This document shows, piece by piece, positions 17,559 through 25,835 of a DNA stretch of 64,000 bases. Made by a program: the position numbers and the translations under genes. This stretch comes from Clostridia bacterium (GTDB taxonomy: Bacteria; Bacillota; Clostridia; Oscillospirales; CAG-272), in NCBI GenBank assembly GCA_017537175.1, contig JAFYLH010000017.1, positions 1-64,000 on the forward strand, written 5' to 3'. Each line of letters opens with the position of its first letter. The stretch's first letter is position 1. A model generated the notes under the pieces. It ran no database searches. It had not been told where the DNA came from and saw nothing but the letters and a program-made list of their open reading frames with translations.

Positions 17559-18950
17559 ATGGACAACAAACAGAAAACTATGGACAAGATAGTCGCTTTA
17601 TGTAAGACAAGAGGCTTTATATACAGCGGCTCTGAAATATACGGCGGTCTTGCCAACTCCTGGGACTACGGCCCTCTTGGTGTTGAGCTTAAGAACAATG
17701 TAAAGAAGGCTTGGTGGAAGAAGTTTGTACAGGAGCAGCCCTACAATGTAGGTCTTGACTGTGCCATCATTATGAACCCCGAGACCTGGGTAGCATCCGG
17801 ACATGTAGGCGGATTCTCTGATCCTCTTATGGACTGTAAGGAATGTAAGACCCGTCACCGTGCCGACAAGCTTATTGAGGATTATATTGCCGAAAACAAC
17901 CTTGACATCAACCCCAACGGCTGGACCAATGACAAGATGGCAGAGTTTATTGTGGAAAACGGCATCGTTTGTCCCGATTGCGGCAGCAAGGACTTTACAT
18001 CTATCCGTAAGTTCAATCTTATGTTCAAGACCTATCAGGGAGTAACAGAGGACTCTACCTCCGAGCTTTATCTCCGCCCCGAGACCGCACAGGGTATATT
18101 TGTTAACTTCAAGAATGTACAGCGTACCACCCGTAAGAAGATACCCTTTGGTGTAGGTCAGATCGGTAAGTCCTTCCGTAACGAGATCACACCCGGTAAC
18201 TTTATCTTCAGAACAAGAGAGTTTGAGCAGATGGAGCTTGAGTTCTTCTGCAAGCCCGGTACAGACCTTGAGTGGTTCAAGTACTGGAAGGATTATTGCG
18301 AGAACTTCCTCTACGGTCTTGGCATAGCAAAGGAAAACCTCAGACTCCGTGACCACTCTCCCGAGGAGCTCTGCTTCTACTCCAAGGCAACAACCGACTT
18401 TGAGTACCTCTTCCCCTTTGGTTGGGGCGAGCTTTGGGGTATAGCTGACAGAACAGACTATGACCTTTCTCAGCACGCCGAGCATAGCGGTGAGGCTCTT
18501 GAATACTTTGATCCCGAAACCAACGAAAAGTATGTTCCCTATGTTATAGAGCCCTCTCTTGGTGCAGACAGAGCACTCCTTGCTCTGCTTTGCGAGGCAT
18601 ATGACGAGGAGCAGCTCAGCGAAAACGATACCCGTGTTGTAATGCATTTCCATCCCTTTATTGCTCCCTTCAAGGCAGCTGTGCTTCCCCTCTCCAAGAA
18701 GCTTTCTGCTGAGGCACAGGAGGTTTATGCAATGCTTGCAAAGAGCTACAATGTTGACTTTGACGAGACAGGCTCTATCGGTAAGAGATACCGCCGTGAG
18801 GACGAGATCGGTACTCCCTGGTGTATCACATATGACTTTGAGTCCAAGGAAGACGGCTGTGTAACAGTCCGTGACCGTGATACAATGGAGCAGGAAAGAG
18901 TTAAGATCGAGGAGCTTGAGGCTTATCTTGCAGCAAAGATGACATATTGA
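17559..18950 (+). CDS. glyS: glycine-tRNA ligase, alpha2 type
   Basis: 463 residues. Class II enzyme charging tRNA-Gly in the cytoplasm. Seen: [17 protein letters not shown] at the N-terminus, two zinc-knuckle-like CxxC pairs (CKECKTRH and CPDCGSKDF), [19 protein letters not shown] (motif 2 region), [14 protein letters not shown] (motif 3) and an anticodon-binding C-terminal domain from about 350. Length matches the bacterial single-chain (eukaryote-like) form (EC 6.1.1.14; also named glyQS). AAAGGAG lies 10 bases upstream. Confidence 0.96.
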   Translation: MDNKQKTMDKIVALCKTRGFIYSGSEIYGGLANSWDYGPLGVELKNNVKKAWWKKFVQEQPYNVGLDCAIIMNPETWVASGHVGGFSDPLMDCKECKTRHRADKLIEDYIAENNLDINPNGWTNDKMAEFIVENGIVCPDCGSKDFTSIRKFNLMFKTYQGVTEDSTSELYLRPETAQGIFVNFKNVQRTTRKKIPFGVGQIGKSFRNEITPGNFIFRTREFEQMELEFFCKPGTDLEWFKYWKDYCENFLYGLGIAKENLRLRDHSPEELCFYSKATTDFEYLFPFGWGELWGIADRTDYDLSQHAEHSGEALEYFDPETNEKYVPYVIEPSLGADRALLALLCEAYDEEQLSENDTRVVMHFHPFIAPFKAAVLPLSKKLSAEAQEVYAMLAKSYNVDFDETGSIGKRYRREDEIGTPWCITYDFESKEDGCVTVRDRDTMEQERVKIEELEAYLAAKMTY

Positions 18951-18964
18951 TCTGCATATAATTT

Positions 18965-18997
18965 AAGTGCTATCCGTTTATAGGATAGCACTTTTTT
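18965..18997 (+). terminator. glyS terminator
   Basis: 11-bp stem AAGTGCTATCC/GGATAGCACTT, loop of 7, followed by six T's. Its T-run forms the beginning of the first tandem repeat unit. Confidence 0.92.
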
Positions 18998-19186
18998 AAT
19001 GTATAGGAAATTGCGTTGTGGCGTGTGATGAATAAATGGTGTTTTTTGAGCCTCAGAGCGCAGTTTGGGTGCGGCGACTCGCCGCTTTTTTAATGTATAG
19101 GAAATTGCTCCATTCCGTGTGATACAGCAGTAGTGACCCCTACTCTACAGAGCGCAGCTTGGGTGGGGCGGCTTACCCCTTTTTAT
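18991..19186 (+). repeat. two tandem ~94-bp units, each ending in a terminator-like hairpin
   Basis: A 24-bp segment starting CTTTTTTAATG is identical at 18991-19014 and 19085-19108. Within each unit GTGTGAT and AGAGCGCAG-TTGGGTG-GGCG also recur at the same offset, while the stretch between has diverged. The second unit ends in CTTTTTAT, the start of a third partial copy. There is no ORF. It lies between glyS and the convergent spoIIIA operon. Confidence 0.8.
19071..19091 (+). terminator. terminator-like hairpin in repeat unit 1
   Basis: 6-bp G+C stem GCGGCG/CGCCGC with loop ACT and six T's: a compact plus-strand terminator 100 bases after the first glyS terminator. The matching position in unit 2 (19161-19184) has a weaker GGGG/CCCC stem followed by TTTTT. 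Confidence 0.7.
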
Positions 19187-19758
19187 CAGGTTGATTTTTC
19201 TACAATTCGCAAATTCTCGGGCAGTATCCCTGCCTCGGTATATACTATCTCCTGTATCTGGGTGATCTCGTTTTCAAGCAAGCCGTCGCTCTTGACAACA
19301 ACCGTTGCATTACCCTCACTTATGACCGCAACACAGTCCTCAAAGCCCTTTGATACCACAAGTGATTCTATATTACCCTCGGACTGTATATTTGCGGCAA
19401 TTACATTTATGGCGCTGAGTGCCGCATCCCTGTCCTCCTGGGTAGTCGCTTCATTATCTACTATGGTTTGCAGTACCTCAAGGGCTTCGTCGCGGGTGCG
19501 CTGTCTTGACACCTCGGTCATTGCAAAATATGACTCTGACTGCTCCACCTCAACTGCATCGTTGGATATTTCATCTCCTGTTGGCTTTATGGCAGCATCC
19601 CCGGGCTTAAAGTAGCTCCAGTTAAGATACACCGCGCCACCGATAATTCCTAAGGATGCCATAACGATAATATTTCTTTTAAGATTTTCTCCTGTAAACA
19701 TAGTCTTGATCTTGCCCGGAAGCTTTGAAAATTTGCTCTTTACCTTGTTTATATCCAT
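19186..19758 (-). CDS. spoIIIAH: stage III sporulation protein AH
   Basis: 190 residues from MDINKV; GAGAGG lies 7 bases before this ATG, while an ATG two codons earlier is only 1 base away. One membrane segment (about 26-48) precedes an extracytoplasmic part with the typical SpoIIIAH pattern (ESYFAMTEVSRQRTRDEALEVL, then ANIQSEGNIESLVVSKGFEDCV). SpoIIIAH sits in the mother-cell membrane around the forespore and binds SpoIIQ where present, forming the engulfment channel. Last gene of the spoIIIA operon; no terminator of its own is evident. Confidence 0.9.
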   Translation of the reverse strand: MDINKVKSKFSKLPGKIKTMFTGENLKRNIIVMASLGIIGGAVYLNWSYFKPGDAAIKPTGDEISNDAVEVEQSESYFAMTEVSRQRTRDEALEVLQTIVDNEATTQEDRDAALSAINVIAANIQSEGNIESLVVSKGFEDCVAVISEGNATVVVKSDGLLENEITQIQEIVYTEAGILPENLRIVEKST

Positions 19759-19813
19759 ATACATACCTCTCTGTATTTTTTATTATATATATATTCCCGT
19801 ACTAAGGGAATTA

Positions 19814-20251
19814 TTACCTTACGCTGACAAATATCCGACTTAAAGGAAGATCAAGCACCCTTGATACAAGCTCTGTAACCTCAGCCTCGGTCTGAGCACC
19901 CTTGCCCCTGCAGACCACACCCACACCCTTTATGACAGGTGCTATCTCCTTTATCAACAGAGCCTCCTTTTCTCCTGCGCTGTAATACTCGCTTCTTGTT
20001 CGGTCAGCCGAGCTTTCGCTGTCAACGGCATAAACAAATTCGCTTCCGCATTCAAGGGTAAGCATTACTCTTACATCATCGACCCCCGAAAGACCAGAGA
20101 TAAGCTCGGTCAGCTTTTGTTCTGTCTCTATACAATAATCACTCTCCTTTGCTTCGGTCTTTGTTATCCGAGGGGATGTCACAAGAAGTAAAATGACACA
20201 CACAACACCTGTAATAACAAGGATCAAGCCCTTACGGTTAAGTATCTTCAT
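19814..20251 (-). CDS. spoIIIAG: stage III sporulation protein AG
   Basis: 145 residues from MKILNRKG, with GAGGTGAG about 8-10 bases upstream; a TTG two codons earlier is possible. One N-terminal membrane helix precedes a ring-building domain like that of type III secretion ring proteins (DDVRVMLTLECG and VKGVGVVCRGKG). SpoIIIAG forms the large ring of the feeding-tube apparatus. It overlaps spoIIIAF by 14 bases. Confidence 0.9.
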   Translation of the reverse strand: MKILNRKGLILVITGVVCVILLLVTSPRITKTEAKESDYCIETEQKLTELISGLSGVDDVRVMLTLECGSEFVYAVDSESSADRTRSEYYSAGEKEALLIKEIAPVIKGVGVVCRGKGAQTEAEVTELVSRVLDLPLSRIFVSVR

Positions 20252-20720
20252 TAACAATACTCACCTCACATTCATCACCCAGAATGCCCTCTAAATAGTT
20301 TGTTATGTCAGAGCATAATAGCCTGTTGGCATCTTTACAACACACCACAGCCTTAATGACCCTGAGAGCCTCGATGTCATTATTACATTCTACCCTTATA
20401 TATTCGGGTGTCATATTGAATTTTTGGTTTATCATATCAGTCAGCTCTGTTTCAATACGAGTGCAGGTATCTGTTATTACTGTGTCTATGTATGTATCCT
20501 CGCTTGTTATCCCGGCCACCATTATATCATTAAGGTCTAAATCCGGGATGCTTTTTACAAGCGGAGCTAAAGGCATAAGCAAAACCGTGGTGACTATCAT
20601 ACCAACAAGAAAACGCACATATCCGACGATCTTTGAGTTGTCAGGCACAAGCGCGGTTACTGCCGCAGCCGACACCGATACCACCATAACCGAAAACACA
20701 ATCTCCCTGAGTGCCTCCAT
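20238..20720 (-). CDS. spoIIIAF: stage III sporulation protein AF
   Basis: 160 residues. Two N-terminal membrane helices (about 8-28 and 33-55, with VRFLVGMIVTTVLLMPL) and a C-terminal ring-building-like alpha/beta domain (about 90-160), the known SpoIIIAF layout. It lies 3 bases after spoIIIAE and overlaps spoIIIAG. Part of the SpoIIIA complex in the mother-cell membrane. Confidence 0.88.
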   Translation of the reverse strand: MEALREIVFSVMVVSVSAAAVTALVPDNSKIVGYVRFLVGMIVTTVLLMPLAPLVKSIPDLDLNDIMVAGITSEDTYIDTVITDTCTRIETELTDMINQKFNMTPEYIRVECNNDIEALRVIKAVVCCKDANRLLCSDITNYLEGILGDECEVSIVNEDT

Positions 20721-20723
20721 ATA

Positions 20724-21800
20724 TCAACCTCCCATCACAACTCTTGCCATTGCAAAAACAGATATGGATATTATAAACATAGCCGACGAGGACAGGGTTA
20801 TTGCAAGAGCAAAGTTCATAAGCTCTGCCGCACCGCTGAGCAATCCCTCCTCTTTACTTAAGCCAAACACCGCGCATATAGAGGACATAAGCGAAAAGGA
20901 CAGCTTGTTTACCCACATAGAGGCTATGACCGGTAATACCATAATAGCAATTGCCAGAACGGCAAGAACTCCCAGACTGCCTCTTATTGCCGATATACCC
21001 ACCCCCACCGTTGCCGCCGCCTCTCCCAAGGCCGACCCTACAATAGGTATTGAATTTGCCGCCGCAAACTTAACCGTCCGTATACCCAGAGAATCCTTTG
21101 GTGCAGTAAGCATATTCTGCAGGCTCAATATACATATAAGAGAGCTCATAACAAATACAATAACTGTGGTATAGCTTCTTCTTACAAATTTTGCAATGGG
21201 CGCAAGGTTTATATCCCCTGATAAGGCGGAGATAAGACTGAAGCCAAAGCATATTCTGAGCATAGGTGTGATACCGTGATAGCATATGGTTTCAAATACG
21301 GTAAGAATTATACCCATTCCCGTATTGTTGACTGCCGCCGCTGTTATGTTACCGCCCATAGAATACAATAGTGTGGTTACAGGTGTAAGACTTACCATAA
21401 AGGTATTGATTTTATCAAGCAGCTCAGTCATATCAGTCCAAACCGATGAAAGTACAGAGTATACCGACATTGCAATACACCCGACACACAGATATGACAG
21501 CGCCTTTTGTATGCCCTTACTGCCTACCGAGGAGGAGAGCACCGAAAACACGGCAGACAGGATGACCACGGCAAACACGGATGTTATATTGCGTATTGCA
21601 ATTGCCAACACATCGCCCATCCCCTGCTTTAGTACCTGCCAAAGGCTTGAATAGCTTATACCTCCCTCCTCTTCCAAAATATCCTCGGGTAACAGCTCTT
21701 CCATTTCTTCAGTAATATACTCGGACACATCATCATATGCCGTAGCGGGTAAGGCAAACATTGAGAGCAATAAGAAAACTAAAATTATTCTTTTTATCAT
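20724..21800 (-). CDS. spoIIIAE: stage III sporulation protein AE
   Basis: 358 residues. A cleavable-looking signal peptide (1-21, ending ATAYD) is followed by a soluble acidic stretch and seven or so membrane helices, with GTRTVKFAAANSIPIVGSA-like sequence (IRTVKFAAANSIPIVG) conserved in the family. Polytopic core of the SpoIIIA channel. Its ATG overlaps the spoIIIAD stop by 4 bases (ATGA). Confidence 0.92.
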   Translation of the reverse strand: MIKRIILVFLLLSMFALPATAYDDVSEYITEEMEELLPEDILEEEGGISYSSLWQVLKQGMGDVLAIAIRNITSVFAVVILSAVFSVLSSSVGSKGIQKALSYLCVGCIAMSVYSVLSSVWTDMTELLDKINTFMVSLTPVTTLLYSMGGNITAAAVNNTGMGIILTVFETICYHGITPMLRICFGFSLISALSGDINLAPIAKFVRRSYTTVIVFVMSSLICILSLQNMLTAPKDSLGIRTVKFAAANSIPIVGSALGEAAATVGVGISAIRGSLGVLAVLAIAIMVLPVIASMWVNKLSFSLMSSICAVFGLSKEEGLLSGAAELMNFALAITLSSSAMFIISISVFAMARVVMGG

Positions 21801-22180
21801 CCCAGCAATATACTTTCACTTAATTCTATAAGTCCTCTTACAAGGGGAAAGGCGAGTATCAGTATCTCTATCTTTGCGGCAAGCTCAACGCGGCCTGCCA
21901 GCTGATTTTCTCCGCAATCACGGCAGAGATCTGCACCGATCCCCGCAAGATAAGCGATCCCCAAGCCCTTAAGCATAAGGGTAAAATAAGAGCCGTATCC
22001 CTGTCTTACACATATATCATAAAAATACAACAGCTCCTGCCGTACAGAGTCTATGCATAAAAGGAGAATGACCCCGCCTGCACAGAAACATATAAATGGA
22101 ATGATAACAGGAACCGAGTTCTTTAAGAGCATACAGGAGGATAACACTATTACCGTAATACCGATAACCTTGATTATCAT
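21797..22180 (-). CDS. spoIIIAD: stage III sporulation protein AD
   Basis: 127 residues, four predicted membrane helices; GIGADLCRDCGENQLAGRVEL is the family's conserved loop. ATGA overlaps with both spoIIIAC upstream and spoIIIAE downstream show tight coupling. Membrane subunit of the SpoIIIA complex. Confidence 0.92.
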   Translation of the reverse strand: MIIKVIGITVIVLSSCMLLKNSVPVIIPFICFCAGGVILLLCIDSVRQELLYFYDICVRQGYGSYFTLMLKGLGIAYLAGIGADLCRDCGENQLAGRVELAAKIEILILAFPLVRGLIELSESILLG

Positions 22181-22371
22181 ATTCCAAAAAGACTCCTCAC
22201 CTCATCAAGCAGTCCCGAAAGCTGTGAAAGCATCATAACAAGCACAACTATAATACCCGCAATTGAAACAAGCATTGCCATCTCATCCCTGCCCGTTTTG
22301 TTAAGTATAATGTAGGATGCGCTGACCAAAAAGCCTATCCCCACGATCTTCATAATTAGTGTTATATCCAT
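22177..22371 (-). CDS. spoIIIAC: stage III sporulation protein AC
   Basis: 64 residues with two membrane helices and the family loop LNKTGRDEMAML, matching SpoIIIAC in size and sequence. It is translationally coupled to spoIIIAD. Small membrane subunit resembling type III export components. Confidence 0.92.
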   Translation of the reverse strand: MDITLIMKIVGIGFLVSASYIILNKTGRDEMAMLVSIAGIIVVLVMMLSQLSGLLDEVRSLFGI

Positions 22372-22380
22372 TTACTGCTC

Positions 22381-22839
22381 CTAAACCAATAGAATAAGAA
22401 GCATAAGCCCTAATATAAGCGTAAGCGAGGAATAGGCCTTATACTTTTTTTCGGCATCATTTTTGTATTCATCTATCAATGTGTTTAGTCCGGCAATTAT
22501 GTAATCACAGTTTGCTGTCTGCTCCTCCGAACTGCTTTTTCCCAGTCTTGAAAAGAATTCCTCCAGAAGCTTTCTGCCCCTTTGGTCAAGATATCTGTTG
22601 TTTTCTAACCCCTTTTTATCAAAAAAGCCGTTACTTGACAGTATGGGGTCCTTATAAGAAGCGATTATCCGGGCTGTAGGGGTACAGAAGAAGGCTATCT
22701 GCTGTCTTGTATAGGTAATAAAATCTATCACAGCGCAATGAAACAGGATCTTGTCCCTTGCATATTTCCGTATTGAATAGGATATGTATATCACCGCCGA
22801 TATACCTATGGCTATTGCTATATATTTATTCAATGTCAT
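22381..22839 (-). CDS. spoIIIAB: stage III sporulation protein AB
   Basis: 152 residues if read from MTLNKYIAIA, the start that gives the usual single N-terminal membrane helix and only a 14-base overlap with spoIIIAA; neither this nor an ATG six codons upstream has a strong ribosome site. A cytoplasmic coiled region follows and a hydrophobic C-terminal helix ends the protein (LILGLMLLILLV), as in type II secretion GspF-like SpoIIIAB. Start uncertain. Confidence 0.82.
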   Translation of the reverse strand: MTLNKYIAIAIGISAVIYISYSIRKYARDKILFHCAVIDFITYTRQQIAFFCTPTARIIASYKDPILSSNGFFDKKGLENNRYLDQRGRKLLEEFFSRLGKSSSEEQTANCDYIIAGLNTLIDEYKNDAEKKYKAYSSLTLILGLMLLILLV

Positions 22840-23686
22840 TGCGCTTATTAAATTCATAGTTATATCCGCTGCCTGCAGATTTGCGTGAAATACCGATATA
22901 ACATCCAAACACACCTGCACGGTCCATTCTGTTAATATTGCTCCTTCTTAAAAGCGCCTTACAGCTGCTGCCGTGAGCTGTGGCAACAATGGGTATACCT
23001 GCGCTTTGGTTTGCAAGGATAGCATCTGTCTCGGCATCGTTGCCTATCTCGTCACATATTATGATATCGGGTGCCATAGACCGTATAGCTTGCTCTATTC
23101 CCTTTTGCTTGGGATAACCCAGATACAGATCAAGCATATCAAGGCAAGCCATTGATGAGTGATATATTTCACATCTTGAATCAATCACCGATACCCTTTT
23201 GTTATAGGGTTCACGACATAACCGAATTATAAGGTCCCTGAGCAAAGTTGTCTTACCTACACCCGGAGGAGAATAAACAAGCACACTTTCCCTGAAGTCA
23301 GTAGATCTCAAATGCAAGACCACCCCCTCGCTCACACCCTTTATAAGATACGGAATCCGTATATTAACAGAGCTTATCTCACTTATGTTAGTGACCGCCC
23401 CGTTTTGTACCACAGCCTGTCCCGCAATGCCCGCCCTATAGCCGTCGCCTAAGGATATATAGCCCTCAACTATCTGCCCAAGCTTTGAATGGTATGAATG
23501 CTCGAGCAGCCTGTCCAGTATTTCGTCAAATACAGAATCATCGGTTTTGCAGTCGGTAATTATAAATCGGTTGTCCTTTTTTATTACAAGAGCAGAATTG
23601 CGCTTAATACGAAGCTCGTTAATATTGCCGTAATGCCTGATATGAGATAATATATCAAGCGGAAGATATGCTTCAAGCTTTTTCAT
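22826..23686 (-). CDS. spoIIIAA: stage III sporulation protein AA (secretion-type ATPase)
   Basis: 286 residues. Walker A PPGVGKTT (about 140-147) and Walker B-like DIIICDEIG (about 207-215) mark a VirB11/GspE-type AAA ATPase that energises the SpoIIIA complex on the mother-cell side. GGTGATGCA precedes the ATG. First gene of the spoIIIA operon. A sigma-E type -10 is conceivable at CATATAT about 25 bases upstream, but I could not place a matching -35 with confidence. Confidence 0.93.
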   Translation of the reverse strand: MKKLEAYLPLDILSHIRHYGNINELRIKRNSALVIKKDNRFIITDCKTDDSVFDEILDRLLEHSYHSKLGQIVEGYISLGDGYRAGIAGQAVVQNGAVTNISEISSVNIRIPYLIKGVSEGVVLHLRSTDFRESVLVYSPPGVGKTTLLRDLIIRLCREPYNKRVSVIDSRCEIYHSSMACLDMLDLYLGYPKQKGIEQAIRSMAPDIIICDEIGNDAETDAILANQSAGIPIVATAHGSSCKALLRRSNINRMDRAGVFGCYIGISRKSAGSGYNYEFNKRNDIE

Positions 23687-23724
23687 TGCATCACCAAAGA
23701 ATATATATGATATAAAAAAAGAAA

Positions 23725-23746
23725 AAATGCACCCGAGGGTGCATTT
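23725..23746 (-). terminator. spo0A terminator
   Basis: 10-bp stem AAATGCACCC/GGGTGCATTT with 2-nt loop, followed on the minus strand by TTTTTTC and more T's; it separates spo0A from the spoIIIA operon. Confidence 0.9.
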
Positions 23747-23757
23747 AAAATATTGTT

Positions 23758-24537
23758 TTAAGATAACTTATTGCTAAGTCGCAAATTGTCGGCAATCATA
23801 GCTATAAATTCGCTGTTTGTAGGCTTACCTCTGTTGTTGTGGATGGTATATCCGAAGTAAGAGTTCAACACATCTATATCTCCTCTGTCCCAGGCAACCT
23901 CTATTGCGTGACGGATGGCTCTCTCCACGCGGGAGGAGGTGGTTGAATACTTCTTTGCGACCGAGGGATAAAGGATCTTTGTAACAGCATTTATAATATC
24001 ATTGTCAGCAATAGTCATAAGTATAGCGGTACGAAGATACTGATATCCCTTGATATGTGCGGGTACACCTATCTGGTGTATCACCTTGGTTACCTGTGCT
24101 TCAAGATCCTCTGTGACCTCAGGCATCGGCGAGGAATATTTGCCGTCCTTTACCCTTGTTTCGTATATGCGTCTAATACGCTCGTGCAGGGTTGTATAGT
24201 CAAGGGGCTTGAGTACACAGTATTCTGCTCCCTCGTCCGACAGCTCATTGAACATATTGGCATTGTTGACAACAGATGTAACTATAAATGACGGAGGGTT
24301 GTCATCACCGTAGTTGAGCCTGCGGCAGTTTCTCATAACATTGATGGTCTCTACCTTACCCATCCAAATATCGATAATAACAATGTCGGGATGATGCTTT
24401 TCGATGGCAAACATCGCCTCCTCACCATCACAAGCCTCCTCTACCATACGGTAACCGAAGCCCATAAGGTTATCCTTACAGCTCCGTCTGAACTCCCTGC
24501 TTTCGTCTGCGACAAGTATCTTTACATTATGCTCCAT
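23758..24537 (-). CDS. spo0A: sporulation transcription factor Spo0A
   Basis: 259 residues from [13 protein letters not shown], set by GGAGTG upstream of the ATG. The receiver domain has Asp11 and the phospho-acceptor Asp56 in [11 protein letters not shown]; the usual Pro after the acceptor loop is Gly. The C-terminal DNA-binding domain shows the Spo0A signature [15 protein letters not shown] followed by [21 protein letters not shown]. Phosphorylated Spo0A starts sporulation by binding 0A boxes. Single gene with its own promoter and terminator, placed directly before spoIIIA, a neighbourhood commoner for clostridia than bacilli. Confidence 0.95.
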   Translation of the reverse strand: MEHNVKILVADESREFRRSCKDNLMGFGYRMVEEACDGEEAMFAIEKHHPDIVIIDIWMGKVETINVMRNCRRLNYGDDNPPSFIVTSVVNNANMFNELSDEGAEYCVLKPLDYTTLHERIRRIYETRVKDGKYSSPMPEVTEDLEAQVTKVIHQIGVPAHIKGYQYLRTAILMTIADNDIINAVTKILYPSVAKKYSTTSSRVERAIRHAIEVAWDRGDIDVLNSYFGYTIHNNRGKPTNSEFIAMIADNLRLSNKLS

Positions 24538-24575
24538 TTTTACACACTCCGTTATATTGTATTTTTTACTCCTAT

Positions 24576-24604
24576 ATATTACCATATATTGGTATTAATT
24601 GCAA
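24576..24604 (-). promoter_or_regulatory. candidate spo0A promoter with dyad in the spacer
   Basis: TTGCAA, 17 bp, TAATAT on the minus strand. The spacer contains the dyad TACCA-TATAT-TGGTA (24580-24594), positioned where a repressor would block polymerase. Confidence 0.5.
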
Positions 24605-24707
24605 TAGTAAACTGGTAAAAATATGTCACAAATTTACCACCCATTTTTTGCCATTTTGCACAAGCGATCAAAATTTAACTGTTTTTCAGTACACAAAAAA
24701 AGAAAAA

Positions 24708-24728
24708 GAGAGCTGATTTTCAGCTCTC
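24708..24728 (-). terminator. terminator of the lon operon
   Basis: 8-bp stem GAGAGCTG/CAGCTCTC with 5-nt loop overlapping the last codons of the GNAT-like gene; the minus strand continues TTTTTCTTTTTTT. Confidence 0.88.
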
Positions 24729-25118
24729 GCATTTACAGGGCTCGGTAAAAAAACCCTTAGTATCCATATACCACTTATTATTTTCGTCCTTTTTGAAGCC
24801 AATACGGGAAATAAGTGCTTCTCTACCCTCATCCCTTGCCACAAAATAACTGTCTGTTATTCCGCAGAGGTCGATAAAATTGAGGGCAGCTCTACCCATA
24901 ACAAAGAGCAGCTCTGTGTTGTCTGTACCCTTTATGTTCTCAAGATCATATATATAACCGCATTTACCCTTGATGCCGAACTGGGCAACACCCATAAGCT
25001 CGCCGCCTATTATTCCCATATAGGCAAGCTTATCTGCATCATATTTTATTCCTGCCTTTTCGCAAAGCTCCTGCTGCTGAGCCTTGGATTGAATAGGATA
25101 TACTTCCAGCATTATCAA
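24720..25118 (-). CDS. small GNAT-like hypothetical protein
   Basis: 132 residues. The pattern of a short beta strand, GVAQFGIKGKCGYIYDLENI, GRAALNFIDLCGI and a final ISRIGFKKDENNKWYMD resembles a reduced GNAT fold, and similar clostridial proteins are labelled acetyltransferase-like; the acetyl-CoA loop is not clear. It ends with CKCES, two Cys close to the C-terminus. ATGA overlap with rluB makes it the last gene of the lon operon. Function unknown. Confidence 0.7.
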   Translation of the reverse strand: MIMLEVYPIQSKAQQQELCEKAGIKYDADKLAYMGIIGGELMGVAQFGIKGKCGYIYDLENIKGTDNTELLFVMGRAALNFIDLCGITDSYFVARDEGREALISRIGFKKDENNKWYMDTKGFFTEPCKCES

Positions 25119-25834
25119 TACTCCTTAAGATATTTAATCTGTTCCTTTGTAAGCCAGCGCCACTGTCCCGAGCGCAGGTCGCCAAGCTCTATAGTACCCA
25201 CCGCAACTCTGCGCAGATAGGATATCTCAAGCCCAGCCTGCTCACACATCTTACGGATCTGTCTGTTTCTGCCCTCGTGAAGTATCATCTCAAGCACGGT
25301 ATAACCGTTCTTGGAGCGCAGAACCTTACATTCCACAGGCTTGATCTTATAATCGTCAATAACCATTTCAGAGCAAAGAAGCGCAAGCTGCTCCTTTGTC
25401 ACAGAGCCCTCGACCCTGACATTATAGGTCTTTGGTACATGGTGAGCGGGATGCATTAGCTTATTTGCCAGGTCTCCGTCATTGGTCATTATAAGCATAC
25501 CCTCGCTCTCGTAGTCAAGTCTGCCTACAGGGTAAACGCGCTCGCCCACATCCTTGACAAGAGAAGCCACACATTTGCGCTCCTTGTCATCTGACATGGT
25601 GGTTACATAGCCTCTGGGCTTATTGAGCATAAGATAGACCTTGTGACTGTTGCGCTTACGCATGACCGGTCTGCCCTTATATCTTACCTTGTCTTTTGCA
25701 GGATCTATAACTCTGCCCACCTCAACAGCCTCGCCATTAACGGTGATGTTTCCTGCCAATATTTCCTTTTCTGCGGCACGGCGGCTCATAACTCCGCACT
25801 CTGCCACAAACTTCTGTAATCTTATCTGTTCCAT
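25115..25834 (-). CDS. rluB: rRNA pseudouridine synthase RluB/RsuA family
   Basis: 239 residues. An N-terminal S4 domain (RLQKFVAECGVMSRRAAE) and the catalytic motif VGRLDYESEGMLIMTNDG with nucleophilic Asp, followed by EGRNRQIRKMCE. Typical of RluB, which modifies 23S rRNA near the peptidyl-transferase centre; RsuA-type activity on 16S rRNA cannot be excluded. It starts 1 base after dacF, as in many Firmicutes where rluB follows scpAB and dacF. Confidence 0.9.
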   Translation of the reverse strand: MEQIRLQKFVAECGVMSRRAAEKEILAGNITVNGEAVEVGRVIDPAKDKVRYKGRPVMRKRNSHKVYLMLNKPRGYVTTMSDDKERKCVASLVKDVGERVYPVGRLDYESEGMLIMTNDGDLANKLMHPAHHVPKTYNVRVEGSVTKEQLALLCSEMVIDDYKIKPVECKVLRSKNGYTVLEMILHEGRNRQIRKMCEQAGLEISYLRRVAVGTIELGDLRSGQWRWLTKEQIKYLKEY

Positions 25835-25835
25835 A

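Noticed and set aside
17598..18653. 351-residue open frame opposite glyS
   Set aside because: It lies antisense to a certain gene and its composition is that of a codon shadow.
18991..19186. CRISPR-like array
   Set aside because: Only two units, with 94-bp spacing and homologous inner sequence; no cas genes.
23690..23722. Sigma-E promoter of the spoIIIA operon
   Set aside because: A CATATAT -10 candidate exists but no convincing -35 at proper spacing could be placed.
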